A stretch of 64,000 nt of DNA, from positions 1 to 64,000 of the forward strand of contig DFFG01000003.1 in the NCBI GenBank assembly GCA_002368795.1, written 5' to 3'. Source of the stretch: Eubacterium sp. UBA3782. Lineage in GTDB: Bacteria > Bacillota > Clostridia > Lachnospirales > Lachnospiraceae. Positions 17,608 through 26,628 of the stretch are shown here, in pieces; the first letter of the stretch is position 1; each line of letters begins with the position of its first letter. The position numbers and the translations under genes were made by a program. The notes below the pieces were generated by a model, which saw only the letters and a list, made by a program, of their open reading frames with translations, did not search any database and was not told the origin of the DNA.

Positions 17608-18879
17608 ATGAAACAGGAAACAAAATGCATACAGGCAGGATATGAGCCGAAAAACGGCGAGCCGAGAATGATCCCGATCATCCAGAGCACGACCTTTAAA
17701 TATGATACCAGCGAGGATATGGGAAAGCTCTTCGACCTTGAAGTCTCCGGCTATTTCTACACCCGGCTGCAGAACCCGACCAATGATATGGTCGCTGCAA
17801 AGATCTGTGCCCTCGAGGGCGGCACAGCTGCTATGCTGACCTCCTCCGGTCAGGCAGCTACTTTCTATGCCATCTTCAATCTGGCAGGTGCAGGAGACCA
17901 TGTGGTCGCCTCCTCCACGATCTATGGCGGAAGCTTTAACCTCTTTAATGTGACCATGCGCCGCATGGGCATCGAGTTTACCTTTGTGGATCCTGACTGC
18001 AGCGATGAAGAGCTGGAGGCAGCGTTCCGTCCGAATACAAAGGCAGTGTTCGGTGAGACCATCGCAAACCCGGCCCTTATTGTTTTTGATATCGAGCGTT
18101 TTGCCAAGGCTGCCCATGCCCACGGCGTTCCGCTGATCATCGACAACACCTTCGCCACACCCATCAACTGCCAGCCCTTCAAATGGGGCGCGGATATCGT
18201 CACCCATTCCACGACCAAATACATGGATGGCCATGACGCGACTGTGGGCGGCTGCATTGTTGATTCCGGCAATTTCGACTGGGCAGCCCATGCGGACAAG
18301 TTCCCTGGCCTTACGACGCCCGATGAGTCCTACCATGGCATCACCTATGTAGAGCGCTTTGGCAAGGAGGGTGCCTTCATCACAAAGGCGACCGCACAGC
18401 TGATGCGTGACCTTGGTGCGATCCCGTCTCCGATGAATGCCTATCTGCTGAACCTTGGCCTGGAATCTCTGGCTGTCCGCATGCAGCGGCATTGCGAGAA
18501 CGCACAGAAGTGCGCAGAGTTCCTGGAGGCCAGTGACAAGGTCGCCTGGGTCAATTTCCCCGGCCTTCCCGGAAACAAGTACTATGAGCGTGCGCAGAAG
18601 TATATGCCGAACGGCACCTGCGGCGTCATTTCCTTTGGAATTAAGGGCGGCAGACCCGCGGCGGAGAAATTTATGAAGAAGCTTCAGGTCGCCATCATCG
18701 CCACCCATGTGGCAGATGCTCATACCTGCGTCCTTCACCCGGCATCCTCTACCCATCGTCAGATGACGGACGAGGAACTGGCTGCTGCCGGCGTTCCGGC
18801 AGATCTGGTCAGACTGTCTGTGGGCATTGAGAACGTGGATGACATCATCGATGATCTCAGACAGGCACTGGCAGACTAA
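17608..18879 (+). CDS. metY: O-acetylhomoserine sulfhydrylase
   Basis: 423 residues, full length for the MetY branch of Cys/Met-metabolism PLP enzymes. The PLP lysine is K204 in HSTTKYMDGH. Other family blocks are RLQNPTNDM near the N-terminus, SGQAATFYAIFNLAG, and VRLSVGIENVDDIIDDL at the C-terminus. It makes homocysteine from O-acetylhomoserine and sulfide. The start was chosen at 17608 because GGAGGAG lies 9 bp upstream and homologues start here; an upstream in-frame extension reads through the MATE gene. It pairs functionally with metA at 13137, although the two are separated by transporter genes. Confidence 0.92.
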   Translation: MKQETKCIQAGYEPKNGEPRMIPIIQSTTFKYDTSEDMGKLFDLEVSGYFYTRLQNPTNDMVAAKICALEGGTAAMLTSSGQAATFYAIFNLAGAGDHVVASSTIYGGSFNLFNVTMRRMGIEFTFVDPDCSDEELEAAFRPNTKAVFGETIANPALIVFDIERFAKAAHAHGVPLIIDNTFATPINCQPFKWGADIVTHSTTKYMDGHDATVGGCIVDSGNFDWAAHADKFPGLTTPDESYHGITYVERFGKEGAFITKATAQLMRDLGAIPSPMNAYLLNLGLESLAVRMQRHCENAQKCAEFLEASDKVAWVNFPGLPGNKYYERAQKYMPNGTCGVISFGIKGGRPAAEKFMKKLQVAIIATHVADAHTCVLHPASSTHRQMTDEELAAAGVPADLVRLSVGIENVDDIIDDLRQALAD

Positions 18880-19081
18880 GAGAATATGACCGCAGCCCTT
18901 GCAGAAGGCGGGGCTGGCATACGGAAGGTTTTTTGAGAGAGCTGCCGTACCAGGCAGAACAGTACACGCCATACCGGAGAGGATATCCGCAGAGCGGAAG
19001 CCTTTCCTTTTGGAATGGGTGATGTATCCGCGGTCTGGTGTGACAGCTCTTTTATTTGCCTGCTCCGGCCTGTCCGGTGTA

Positions 19082-19110
19082 TTGACATAGCGGCATCTTT
19101 CTCTTAAAAT
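19082..19110 (+). promoter_or_regulatory. Sigma-A promoter for the UvrD-like helicase gene
   Basis: TTGACA (19082-19087), a 17-bp spacer and TAAAAT (19105-19110), 68 bp before the ATG. The preceding stretch 18880-19081 holds no coding signal. A weak CAGCCC/GGGCTG hairpin just after metY may be its terminator. Confidence 0.7.
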
Positions 19111-19178
19111 AAAACAGAACATATGTACGAGAAGATTTCCGGTCGGTGTGCAGATCCGGACAGGCAGGAGGAAGAGGC

Positions 19179-21398
19179 ATGGAGCTGGACAGAATAAGAG
19201 CAGAGGCGGCAGAAGCGGAGGATATGGACGATATGCTGCCAGAGGGCGGCGATCTTCTGGAAGGTCTGAACGATGCCCAGAAGGAAGCTGTCACGACGAC
19301 AGAAGGCTTTGTCCGCGTGATCGCAGGAGCAGGATCCGGCAAGACGCGCGCCCTGTCGCGCCGATTTGCCTATCTGGTAAATGAGCTGGGCATCATGCCC
19401 GGAAACATCCTGTGTGTGACCTTTACCAACAAGGCGGCAAACGAGATGCGCCAGCGGATCCACAATCTGACCGGGGACAACGATACCGGCTATGTCAACA
19501 CCTTCCACGGCTTCTGCGTTTCCGTCCTTCAGGAGGACAGCTACGCGGTATCCTATCCAAAAAGTTTTCTGGTCCTGGACAATTCCGACATCGATTCCAT
19601 GCTGAAGATCATCTACGAAGAGAGGGGGCTGACGCTGCGGGATATGACCTTCAGCCAGGCTCGCGACCAGATCGAGATCTATAAGCTCCTGAAGCACCCG
19701 GACTATTATCTGGACATGATCGGCATGTCCATCGAAGTACTGCACAGGAAGTATATGGAGGCGGCAGAGGTGATGGACATCATCTTTTACGGCTACCTCT
19801 ACCAGGAAAAAAAGTGCTTTGGTCTGGATTATAACGACCTGATCAAGTTTACCCTGTACATTTTTGAACAGAACGAGGAGATCCGCCTCAAGTGGCAGCA
19901 GAGGCTGGAGTATATCATGATCGATGAGTTTCAGGATATCGACCAGCTCCAGTACGATCTGATGCGGGTGCTCTGCGGCTGGCACAAAAACCTGTTCATC
20001 GTGGGCGATCCGGATCAGACGATCTATACGTGGCGGGGGGCGAACGTGGCCTTCCTAAATGATTTTGACCGGCATTTTCCGGATGTCCGGACGATCATGA
20101 TGATGCAGAATTACCGATCCGCTCCCCAGATCCTGCAGACAGCGAACAGTCTGATCGAAAAGAACCGCAGCCGGATCCCCAAGGAGCTGATCCCCATGCT
20201 GCCGGATGGTGAGAAGACGGTCTGCTTCTTTTCGGATACTCCGAAAAAAGAGGCGGAATGGATCGCCGGGGAGATCCTGCGCCTGCACGACGCGGGTGTG
20301 CCCTTCAGGGACATCACGGTCCTCTACCGGGCCCACTATGTCACCAGAACGCTGGAAGAGGTCTTCATGAAACAGGAGCTTCCCTTTACGATCTACAGCG
20401 GCGTTCCCTTCTTTGGCAGGATGGAGATCAAGGATGCGCTCTGCTATCTCCGTATGATCGCCTTTGCAGACGACCTCTCATTTCTCCGGATCGCCAATGT
20501 GCCCAAGCGCAATCTTGGCGAGAGAAGAATGCGTTTTCTGCAGGAATACGCGGCAGAGAAGGGCTGCAGCCTTTATCAGGCCTTGAAGGAGAACCTGGAC
20601 CAGGAGATCTTCCAGAGGACAAAGGCAGCGGCATTTGTAAAGCTGATCGACCGTTTTTCCGCCGACTATGCAGGACGTCCGATATCCGAGCTGCTGTCAG
20701 ATATCCTGGACAAGAGCGGGTATGAACAGATGCTGCGGACCGAGGGCAGCCAGGAGCGGCTGGACAATCTGGCCGAGCTCAAGCAGGCGGTCTATGAATA
20801 CGAGACGACCTGCGGCGAGGAGGCTGTCCTTGAGGATTATCTGAAGCACGTCGCCCTGTTTACCAATACCGATCTGGAAGACCGCTCCGACAAGGTAAAG
20901 ATGATGACGGTCCACAGCGCAAAGGGACTGGAATTTCCCTATGTGTTTCTCTGTGAGATGAATGAGGGGATCTTCCCCTCCCGGAAGACTTCCACCATCG
21001 AGGCCATGGAGGAGGAGCGCAGGCTGGCTTTTGTTGCCGTGACCAGGGCAGAGCGTCAGCTGTTTCTCTCTGAGGCAGCCGGCAGGAATTTTGACGGGTC
21101 TCCCCGCTATCCCTCCAGATTTATCCTGGATATCGATCCGGACTGCCTGGTCATCCTCGGCGCGCCGGAGGAGGGGCTGATCCGGGAGACCAGAGAATAC
21201 ATCCGGCTGACAGAGCGGCTGATGCGGGCCGATGCCGGCAGAGAGGTCTTTGCCGAGGGGCAGCGGGTCCGGCATGCCGTATTTGGCGACGGCACGGTCA
21301 TGGCCGTGGATAATGAGCGGATGGCCTACCGCATCAAATTTGACGATATGCCAACAGAGCGGAGCATTACCTTCCGCGTAAAGCTAAAACCGCTTTAA
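19179..21398 (+). CDS. UvrD/PcrA-type superfamily 1 DNA helicase
   Basis: 739 residues. SF1A motifs in order: Q-motif LNDAQKEAV, Walker A AGAGSGKTRALSRR, VTFTNKAANEM, Walker B MIDEFQDID, GDPDQTIYTWRGA, QNYRS, the TVHSAKGLEFPYVF motif and VAVTRAER. The start was placed at 19179, behind AGGAGGAAGAGGC. The C-terminus (~40 residues) has a FGDGTVMAVD segment typical of PcrA-like proteins. It unwinds DNA 3' to 5' in repair and replication. It is cytoplasmic. It is followed by a small gene and a Y-family polymerase in the same direction, forming a loose DNA-repair group. Confidence 0.88.
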   Translation: MELDRIRAEAAEAEDMDDMLPEGGDLLEGLNDAQKEAVTTTEGFVRVIAGAGSGKTRALSRRFAYLVNELGIMPGNILCVTFTNKAANEMRQRIHNLTGDNDTGYVNTFHGFCVSVLQEDSYAVSYPKSFLVLDNSDIDSMLKIIYEERGLTLRDMTFSQARDQIEIYKLLKHPDYYLDMIGMSIEVLHRKYMEAAEVMDIIFYGYLYQEKKCFGLDYNDLIKFTLYIFEQNEEIRLKWQQRLEYIMIDEFQDIDQLQYDLMRVLCGWHKNLFIVGDPDQTIYTWRGANVAFLNDFDRHFPDVRTIMMMQNYRSAPQILQTANSLIEKNRSRIPKELIPMLPDGEKTVCFFSDTPKKEAEWIAGEILRLHDAGVPFRDITVLYRAHYVTRTLEEVFMKQELPFTIYSGVPFFGRMEIKDALCYLRMIAFADDLSFLRIANVPKRNLGERRMRFLQEYAAEKGCSLYQALKENLDQEIFQRTKAAAFVKLIDRFSADYAGRPISELLSDILDKSGYEQMLRTEGSQERLDNLAELKQAVYEYETTCGEEAVLEDYLKHVALFTNTDLEDRSDKVKMMTVHSAKGLEFPYVFLCEMNEGIFPSRKTSTIEAMEEERRLAFVAVTRAERQLFLSEAAGRNFDGSPRYPSRFILDIDPDCLVILGAPEEGLIRETREYIRLTERLMRADAGREVFAEGQRVRHAVFGDGTVMAVDNERMAYRIKFDDMPTERSITFRVKLKPL

Positions 21399-21444
21399 AC
21401 AGACGGATGAAATATAAAAACAGAAAAAGGATGGGACGGACAAG

Positions 21445-21687
21445 ATGAGACTTCCCCGCGTACAGGCATTTTTAAAGGAAAAGAATATTACATTTAGTTA
21501 TACGGAGGAGGATGGCTGCGCCAGCATCGATTTTATCCTCCGGGGACTGGAGTATCATATCTGGGAGTTTGCCGACGGGGACGAGCCCTGCGGCGCGGAA
21601 ACAAATCTGATGCATGCCGGGCATATGGAGGATGTGACCGGCGCTTATGAGGACGAGCTGCTGCGGATGCTGGAGATCATAGCCTAA
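21445..21687 (+). CDS. Small conserved-looking hypothetical protein
   Basis: 80 residues, acidic, starting MRLPRVQAFLKEKNITFSYT with AAAAAGGATGGGA upstream. It has no membrane segment or known motif. A DGCASIDFILRGLEYHIWEF stretch suggests a small alpha/beta fold. Proteins of this type in Lachnospiraceae are sometimes labelled kinase, but no kinase motif is present. It sits between the helicase and the Y-family polymerase. Confidence 0.65.
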   Translation: MRLPRVQAFLKEKNITFSYTEEDGCASIDFILRGLEYHIWEFADGDEPCGAETNLMHAGHMEDVTGAYEDELLRMLEIIA

Positions 21688-21836
21688 GTGCCGGAGATTC
21701 CAGACGAAAAAATATAGAGCAGGGGATGTCCGGAGCGTGCGGACAGGCAAAGCAGCCGGGTCACACGAGGATTCCGGATAGAACTGCCAAAGAAGCCGAT
21801 GACAGGATGACAAGGACCGGAGAAAGGAGAGAGGCA

Positions 21837-23249
21837 ATGGAACATTGTATTTTCCATGTGGACGTCAATTCCGCATTCCTCTCCTGGAGTGCGGTCAAAC
21901 GCCTGGAGGAGGACCCTACCGCAGTCGACCTGCGGACGATCCCTTCGGCGGTGGGCGGAGATGTGAAGACACGGCACGGCGTAATCACAGCCAAGTCGAT
22001 CCCTGCAAAAAAGTATAAGATCCAGACCGGTGAGCCGGTGGTCAAGGCGCTGCAGAAATGTCCGCAGCTGGTGCTGGTTCCTTCTGATTTCCAGACCTAC
22101 CGCAGATTTTCACGGCAGTTTATCGCGATCCTGCACAAGTATGCAGAAACCATCGAGCAGGTCTCTATCGATGAGGCCTACATGGACATGACGGAAGCTG
22201 TCTGCCTCGATGCGTCTCTTTCCGGGGAAACACCTGGGGAAACAGAGGTGCGGCAGAGGGCCAGGGCAATCGAGATCGCCGGCAGGATCCGGGATGAGAT
22301 CCGGGATACCCTGGGTTTTACCGTCAATGTGGGAATATCCAGCAACCGGCTGCTGGCCAAGATGGCCAGCGATTTCCAGAAACCGGACCGGACCCACACC
22401 CTTTATCCGGAGGAGGTTCCGGACAAGATGTGGCCTCTGCCGCTCCGCGAATTGCACGGCTGCGGCGGCGCGACCAGTGAAAAGCTCAGCCGGGTCGGCA
22501 TCCGGACGATCGGCGATGCCGCCCACAGCGATCCGGAGCTGCTCCGTTCCCTGATCGGAGACAAGGCCGGCGACTATATCCATATGAGTGCCAACGGGAT
22601 CAGCCGGACGACGGTTACGGATGAGGACGAGCCGGCCAAGAGCTATTCCAATGAGACGACCACTTCGGAGGATATCACCGGGGAGAATTTTGAAACGATG
22701 GCCATCCCCATCGTCCGGCGCCTTTCGGAGAAGGTCGCGGACCGGATGAAGAGGGACCAGGTCAAGGCTTTTACCATCACCATCAGTGTAAAGACCGAGC
22801 TGTTCCGCCGGCATTCCCGGCAGACCAGACTTAGAAATTCGACCAATGATGCAGATACGATCTGCCAGACAGCGCTTTTGCTCCTGCACGAGCTGACCGA
22901 TGGAGAGGATGGTCTCTTTGCGAGGGGGCATGCTCTGCGGCTGATCGGTGTAGGCGGATCCTCGCTGGACGACGGGAGCTATGAGCAGGTCAGCCTATTT
23001 GACTGGGCGGTACAGAACCAGGAGAGAGAACAGGAGCTGGCCAGAGAAGCTGCCCGCAGGGCAGAGGAGGCACGCGTCCGGGAAGCAGCAGAAGCAGCGC
23101 GCAGGACCCGCGAGGCTGAGGAAGCTGCCCGAAGGCAGGAACAGGAACATAAGGCTGCCCAAAAGAGAGAGAAGGCGGCGCGGCTGCAGAAAATGCTGGA
23201 GGATGCCGGAAGCAGATTCGGAAAGGACAGCATAAGAAAAGGCTTATAG
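21837..23249 (+). CDS. Y-family DNA polymerase (Pol IV/DinB-like) with charged C-terminal tail
   Basis: 470 residues; the start at 21837 is behind AGAAAGGAGAG. Y-family motifs: HVDVNSAFLSW near the N-terminus with the catalytic Asp, the SIDEAYMDMT block with the acidic pair, VGISSNRLLAKMASDFQKPD, and the little-finger region. After residue ~395 comes an Arg/Glu/Ala-rich coiled-coil tail (~70 residues) in place of an obvious C-terminal beta-clamp motif. It performs translesion synthesis. A tiny ferredoxin gene starts 11 bp after its stop. Confidence 0.87.
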   Translation: MEHCIFHVDVNSAFLSWSAVKRLEEDPTAVDLRTIPSAVGGDVKTRHGVITAKSIPAKKYKIQTGEPVVKALQKCPQLVLVPSDFQTYRRFSRQFIAILHKYAETIEQVSIDEAYMDMTEAVCLDASLSGETPGETEVRQRARAIEIAGRIRDEIRDTLGFTVNVGISSNRLLAKMASDFQKPDRTHTLYPEEVPDKMWPLPLRELHGCGGATSEKLSRVGIRTIGDAAHSDPELLRSLIGDKAGDYIHMSANGISRTTVTDEDEPAKSYSNETTTSEDITGENFETMAIPIVRRLSEKVADRMKRDQVKAFTITISVKTELFRRHSRQTRLRNSTNDADTICQTALLLLHELTDGEDGLFARGHALRLIGVGGSSLDDGSYEQVSLFDWAVQNQEREQELAREAARRAEEARVREAAEAARRTREAEEAARRQEQEHKAAQKREKAARLQKMLEDAGSRFGKDSIRKGL

Positions 23250-23260
23250 GGAGAAGCGCA

Positions 23261-23446
23261 ATGGAATATGAATTTGATTATGTCATTTCATCCAGCTGCA
23301 TCGTATGCGGGAAATGCCTGAGTGCATGTCCCGAGCACTGCATCGATGTGCTGAAGCATCCCTGCGTGATCGATCAGGAAAAATGTGTGCACTGCGGAAG
23401 CTGTGCAGAGATCTGCCCGGTGGGGGCCGTGGCGAAGATGGACTGA
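23261..23446 (+). CDS. Two-cluster 4Fe-4S ferredoxin
   Basis: 61 residues containing two CxxCxxCxxxCP motifs (CIVCGKCLSACP and CVHCGSCAEICP), the classic 2[4Fe-4S] bacterial ferredoxin layout. It is a cytoplasmic low-potential electron carrier. It is preceded by GGGAGAAGCGC. The redox partner is not evident; co-transcription with the Y-family polymerase is likely because of the 11-bp gap, but a functional link is unclear. Confidence 0.88.
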   Translation: MEYEFDYVISSSCIVCGKCLSACPEHCIDVLKHPCVIDQEKCVHCGSCAEICPVGAVAKMD

Positions 23447-23604
23447 CAGGTTCCAGGGAAATGACGACCGCCTTCCGGCAAACAAATATATGTGTATTGC
23501 TGGAATTCATCTACAAGATGTAGTATGATGGGAGAAAGCTCAGGAATACCAGATATTTCTGGCCTTTATCAGCGGTTTTTTAGGGGTTTATAAGGGGAAT
23601 ATAA

Positions 23605-25461
23605 ATGAAAGAAAACAGGGAAAACGGGTTTCCAGCTGAGGACAACGGGTTAAAGGAGATCCTTCCCATCGAAGAGCCGGAAGAGGGACAGGCTGCGGCA
23701 GAGGACAGTTCTGCCGTATCAGACGGCACCATCGAAGAAAAGGATGGCGGAGCTGCGGAGAATGCGATTGTGCAGGCGTCTTCGGAAGGCGGTCCGGCAG
23801 ACAGCAAGGCTCCTTCCGGAAATGAGACAGAGGAAAAAACATCCGGCCTCCGGATGCCGGAGTGGTTCCCAATGAGAGATGTTTTTGCGCCTGCTGCCGG
23901 CGGGGGCGGCGAAAAAGCCGCCGACAGGAAGGCTTTTCTCCGGCGGGAATGGTGGACGCCTGCAAAGATCATAGCGGCCACCGTGGCCGGTGCGGCGGTC
24001 ATCGCCGCGGCTGCGGGAATCGCCGCCTACCACAGGCATGCGGTCTTTTACGATACGCATTTTTTTGAAGGTACGATAATCAACGGAATCGATGTTTCCG
24101 GCATGACAGCAGAGGAGGTTGAGACGCTGATCCGGAATGAGACCGAGGACTATGCCCTCGCGCTTACCTTCCGCGGCGGCGACCGGGAGGTCCTCACGGC
24201 TTCCGACCTTGGGTACGCCTATGTCTCCGACGGGTCGGTCGGGGAGATGATGGACAGCCAGAACGGGATGCTGTGGCTGTTTGCAAACAGTGAAAAGAAG
24301 GATGGTGTGACCGTACAGAAAGCCGTATCATTTGACCGGGAGACGGCCAAAGCGGCGCTGGAGGGTCTGCAGGAATGCCAGAAGTCCGGTATGGAGGCGC
24401 CGGAGGATGCGGCGCTGACATGGGACGGGCAGAAGTACATCATCACGCCTGAGGTGCAGGGAACCACACTAGATACAGAAAAGGTCTTTACAGCAGTCTG
24501 TGACGCGGTCGACAACGGCACCGAAACGCTGGATATTGAAAAGATTGACGGTGCCTATGCCGCTCCGAAGGTCTATGCAGATGACGAAAAGCTGAACCGG
24601 GAGGAAGAGCAGCTGAACGAGCTGCTGACAGCGCATGTTACGCTTGACCTGCCGGAGGGCAAAAGGGTGCTGGACGGCAGCACGATGAAAGACTGGCTGG
24701 CGGTCGACGACGAGGGGAATTACTACAGGGACGAGACGCTCTGGCAGGAGAAGATCGACAGCTTTATCGAAGACCTGGAGAAAGATGTCAATACCATCGA
24801 TCGTGACCGGACCTTTACCACGACTGAGGCCGGGACAGTAACGATTATCGGCAATGATTATTATGGCTGGGAGATCGATACGGCTTCCGAGCACTACCAG
24901 CTGCCTGCAGATCTGGAATCGGAGGAGCCCGTCGAGCGCGAGCCCTTCTACCTTTCTACCGAGGTGGCAAAGAAGGATGATCACGACGGCGTCGGACCGA
25001 ATTATGTGGAGGCAGATCTGACAGCACAGCATGTCTGGCTGTATATTGATGGCAAGATGGTCTATGACTCGGACCTGGTCTCCGGCGATATGGTCGACGC
25101 AAAATATACGCCGGAGGGCGTCTACCCGCTGATGTCCAAGCAGGAAAATGCTGTCCTTGTCGGCAACAGCTATGGCGATGGCGTTTATGAGTACATGACC
25201 AGGGTAAATTACTGGATGCCCTTTACCCGCACGGGCATCGGTCTGCACGATGCGACCTGGCGGAGTGCCTTTGGCGGTGACATCTATATGACCGACGGCT
25301 CCCACGGCTGTCTGAATCTGCCCCTGGAGGCAGCAAAGACGATCTACGGCTATGTGGAAAAGGGCATGCCTGTTGTCGTCTATTACTCAGACGGCAATCC
25401 GCTGGAAACCAGGATGACCGAAGCTGAGAAGGCAGAAAAGGAAGCGGAACAAAACGGATAA
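23605..25461 (+). CDS. L,D-transpeptidase (YkuD) with membrane anchor
   Basis: 618 residues. A long acidic cytoplasmic N-terminus (~1-120) precedes one membrane helix (~125-147). Next come two repeats resembling the peptidoglycan-binding PG_binding_4 domain (with DVSGMTAEEVETLI), then a C-terminal YkuD domain with H567 and catalytic C569 in SHGCLNLP. L,D-transpeptidases form 3-3 cross-links or attach proteins to peptidoglycan outside the membrane. Upstream (23447-23604) there is no clear terminator, only A/T-rich sequence with a TATGAT that may be a -10. murI follows 45 bp downstream, giving a cell-wall pair. Confidence 0.9.
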   Translation: MKENRENGFPAEDNGLKEILPIEEPEEGQAAAEDSSAVSDGTIEEKDGGAAENAIVQASSEGGPADSKAPSGNETEEKTSGLRMPEWFPMRDVFAPAAGGGGEKAADRKAFLRREWWTPAKIIAATVAGAAVIAAAAGIAAYHRHAVFYDTHFFEGTIINGIDVSGMTAEEVETLIRNETEDYALALTFRGGDREVLTASDLGYAYVSDGSVGEMMDSQNGMLWLFANSEKKDGVTVQKAVSFDRETAKAALEGLQECQKSGMEAPEDAALTWDGQKYIITPEVQGTTLDTEKVFTAVCDAVDNGTETLDIEKIDGAYAAPKVYADDEKLNREEEQLNELLTAHVTLDLPEGKRVLDGSTMKDWLAVDDEGNYYRDETLWQEKIDSFIEDLEKDVNTIDRDRTFTTTEAGTVTIIGNDYYGWEIDTASEHYQLPADLESEEPVEREPFYLSTEVAKKDDHDGVGPNYVEADLTAQHVWLYIDGKMVYDSDLVSGDMVDAKYTPEGVYPLMSKQENAVLVGNSYGDGVYEYMTRVNYWMPFTRTGIGLHDATWRSAFGGDIYMTDGSHGCLNLPLEAAKTIYGYVEKGMPVVVYYSDGNPLETRMTEAEKAEKEAEQNG

Positions 25462-25506
25462 CCGCGCCGGATACGGAAACTAAAAGGCGCAGGGAGATGG
25501 CAGATA

Positions 25507-26331
25507 ATGACACCGGAAACGGAAACCATACAGCAGTATAAGGATTATATCGGAGTCTTTGACTCCGGAGTCGGCGGGATCAGCGTGCTTGGCGAGCTGA
25601 TCCGGGAGCTCCCGGAGGAAGATTTCTATTTCTTCGGAGACTCCGCAAACGCCCCCTATGGCGAAAAAACGATCGATGAAGTCAGAGAACTGACGCTCCG
25701 TGCAGCCGAAAGGATGGCGGAAAACGGCGTAAAGGCACTCGTGATCGCATGCAACACGGCTACAAGCGCCGCGGTAAAGCAGATCCGGGAGCGCTACAGC
25801 ACCCACATGCCGGTCATCGGGATCGAGCCGGCACTCAAGCCGGCGGCAGAGGGGATGGACCACGGCAGGATCCTGGTCATGGCAACAGCAATTACGCTGA
25901 AGCTGGAAAAATATCATGAGCTGTCCCACCGGCTGGAAAATCAGGCGGAGTTTATTCCGCTGGAGTGCAGCGGACTGGCCGCACGGATCGAAAAGGGAGA
26001 TCTGGATGGAGAGGATCTTAAAAGACTGCTCCGCGGACTTCTTGGTCCATATATTGGAAAGGTGGATGGCGTTGTGCTGGGATGTACCCATTATCCATTC
26101 GTCCGCAAGCAGATCCGGGAGATCATGGGGGATATCCCCCTGTATGACGGGGCAAAGGGAACAGCGAGAGAGCTGCACAGACAGCTGAAAAAGAGGGGGC
26201 TTAAAAAACCCGGGACCGGGAAGAAGGGACAGGTCGTTCTGGACTCCAGCCGGCATACCCCCGAGACCATGGCGGTCTATGAGGAGCTATGCCGCGCGGC
26301 GGCAGCCGGACTTTCCTCGGACTGCAGTTGA
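25507..26331 (+). CDS. murI: Glutamate racemase
   Basis: 274 residues. Family signatures: GVFDSGVGGISV at the N-terminus, FFGDSANAPYG, catalytic C82 in ACNTATS and C193 in GCTHYP. It makes D-glutamate for peptidoglycan in the cytoplasm. AGGGAGATGG precedes the ATG. It is probably co-transcribed with the L,D-transpeptidase upstream. A hairpin terminator follows after ~37 bp. Confidence 0.93.
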   Translation: MTPETETIQQYKDYIGVFDSGVGGISVLGELIRELPEEDFYFFGDSANAPYGEKTIDEVRELTLRAAERMAENGVKALVIACNTATSAAVKQIRERYSTHMPVIGIEPALKPAAEGMDHGRILVMATAITLKLEKYHELSHRLENQAEFIPLECSGLAARIEKGDLDGEDLKRLLRGLLGPYIGKVDGVVLGCTHYPFVRKQIREIMGDIPLYDGAKGTARELHRQLKKRGLKKPGTGKKGQVVLDSSRHTPETMAVYEELCRAAAAGLSSDCS

Positions 26332-26368
26332 TTCTTCAGCAGAGCTAAGAGCAGATCGAAACAAAAAA

Positions 26369-26430
26369 AGAACCGGAGACAGGTCGGAATGCATGCTGCA
26401 CCAGGACCTGACAGTCTCCGGTTCTTTGTT
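26369..26430 (+). terminator. Terminator after murI
   Basis: Arms AGAACCGGAGAC (26369-26380) and GTCTCCGGTTCT (26414-26425) pair perfectly over 12 bp, followed by TTGTTTT. A-runs on the left side would let it act on the other strand too. Confidence 0.75.
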
Positions 26431-26465
26431 TTGGGGACGAGAGATGTAATCGGTTAGCCAAGAAA

Positions 26466-26556
26466 GCACCTGCTCCCTGGAAGACATTAAAGCAAACATT
26501 CTGCAGGCCCGACAGGGCCGAAGCCGTTTGCGTAATGCCTTCCAGGGAGCAGGTGC
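26466..26556. repeat. Family A palindromic element, copy 2
   Basis: A perfect 18-bp outer stem (26466-26483 with 26539-26556) encloses the family A core, with GCAAAC pairing GTTTGC where copy 1 has GCGAAC/GTTCGC. This is a compensatory change. It lies between convergent murI and deoD. Confidence 0.8.
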
Positions 26557-26571
26557 TGTCCGGCAATCTTA

Positions 26572-26598
26572 GGAAGACATTAAAGCAAACAGCAGGCC
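26572..26598. repeat. Partial family A element (left half only)
   Basis: Repeats the left half of the family A core (GGAAGACATTAAAGCAAACA then GCAGGCC) without the matching right half. It starts 16 bp after copy 2 ends and 31 bp before the deoD stop. It looks like a decayed tandem copy. Confidence 0.7.
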
Positions 26599-26628
26599 TG
26601 CGGTTTGACAGGCCAGCTGCAGTTTTGT

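Noticed and set aside
18880..19081. Possible small RNA or gene between metY and the helicase
   Set aside because: No ribosome site, promoter or strong hairpin was found apart from the helicase promoter at its end.
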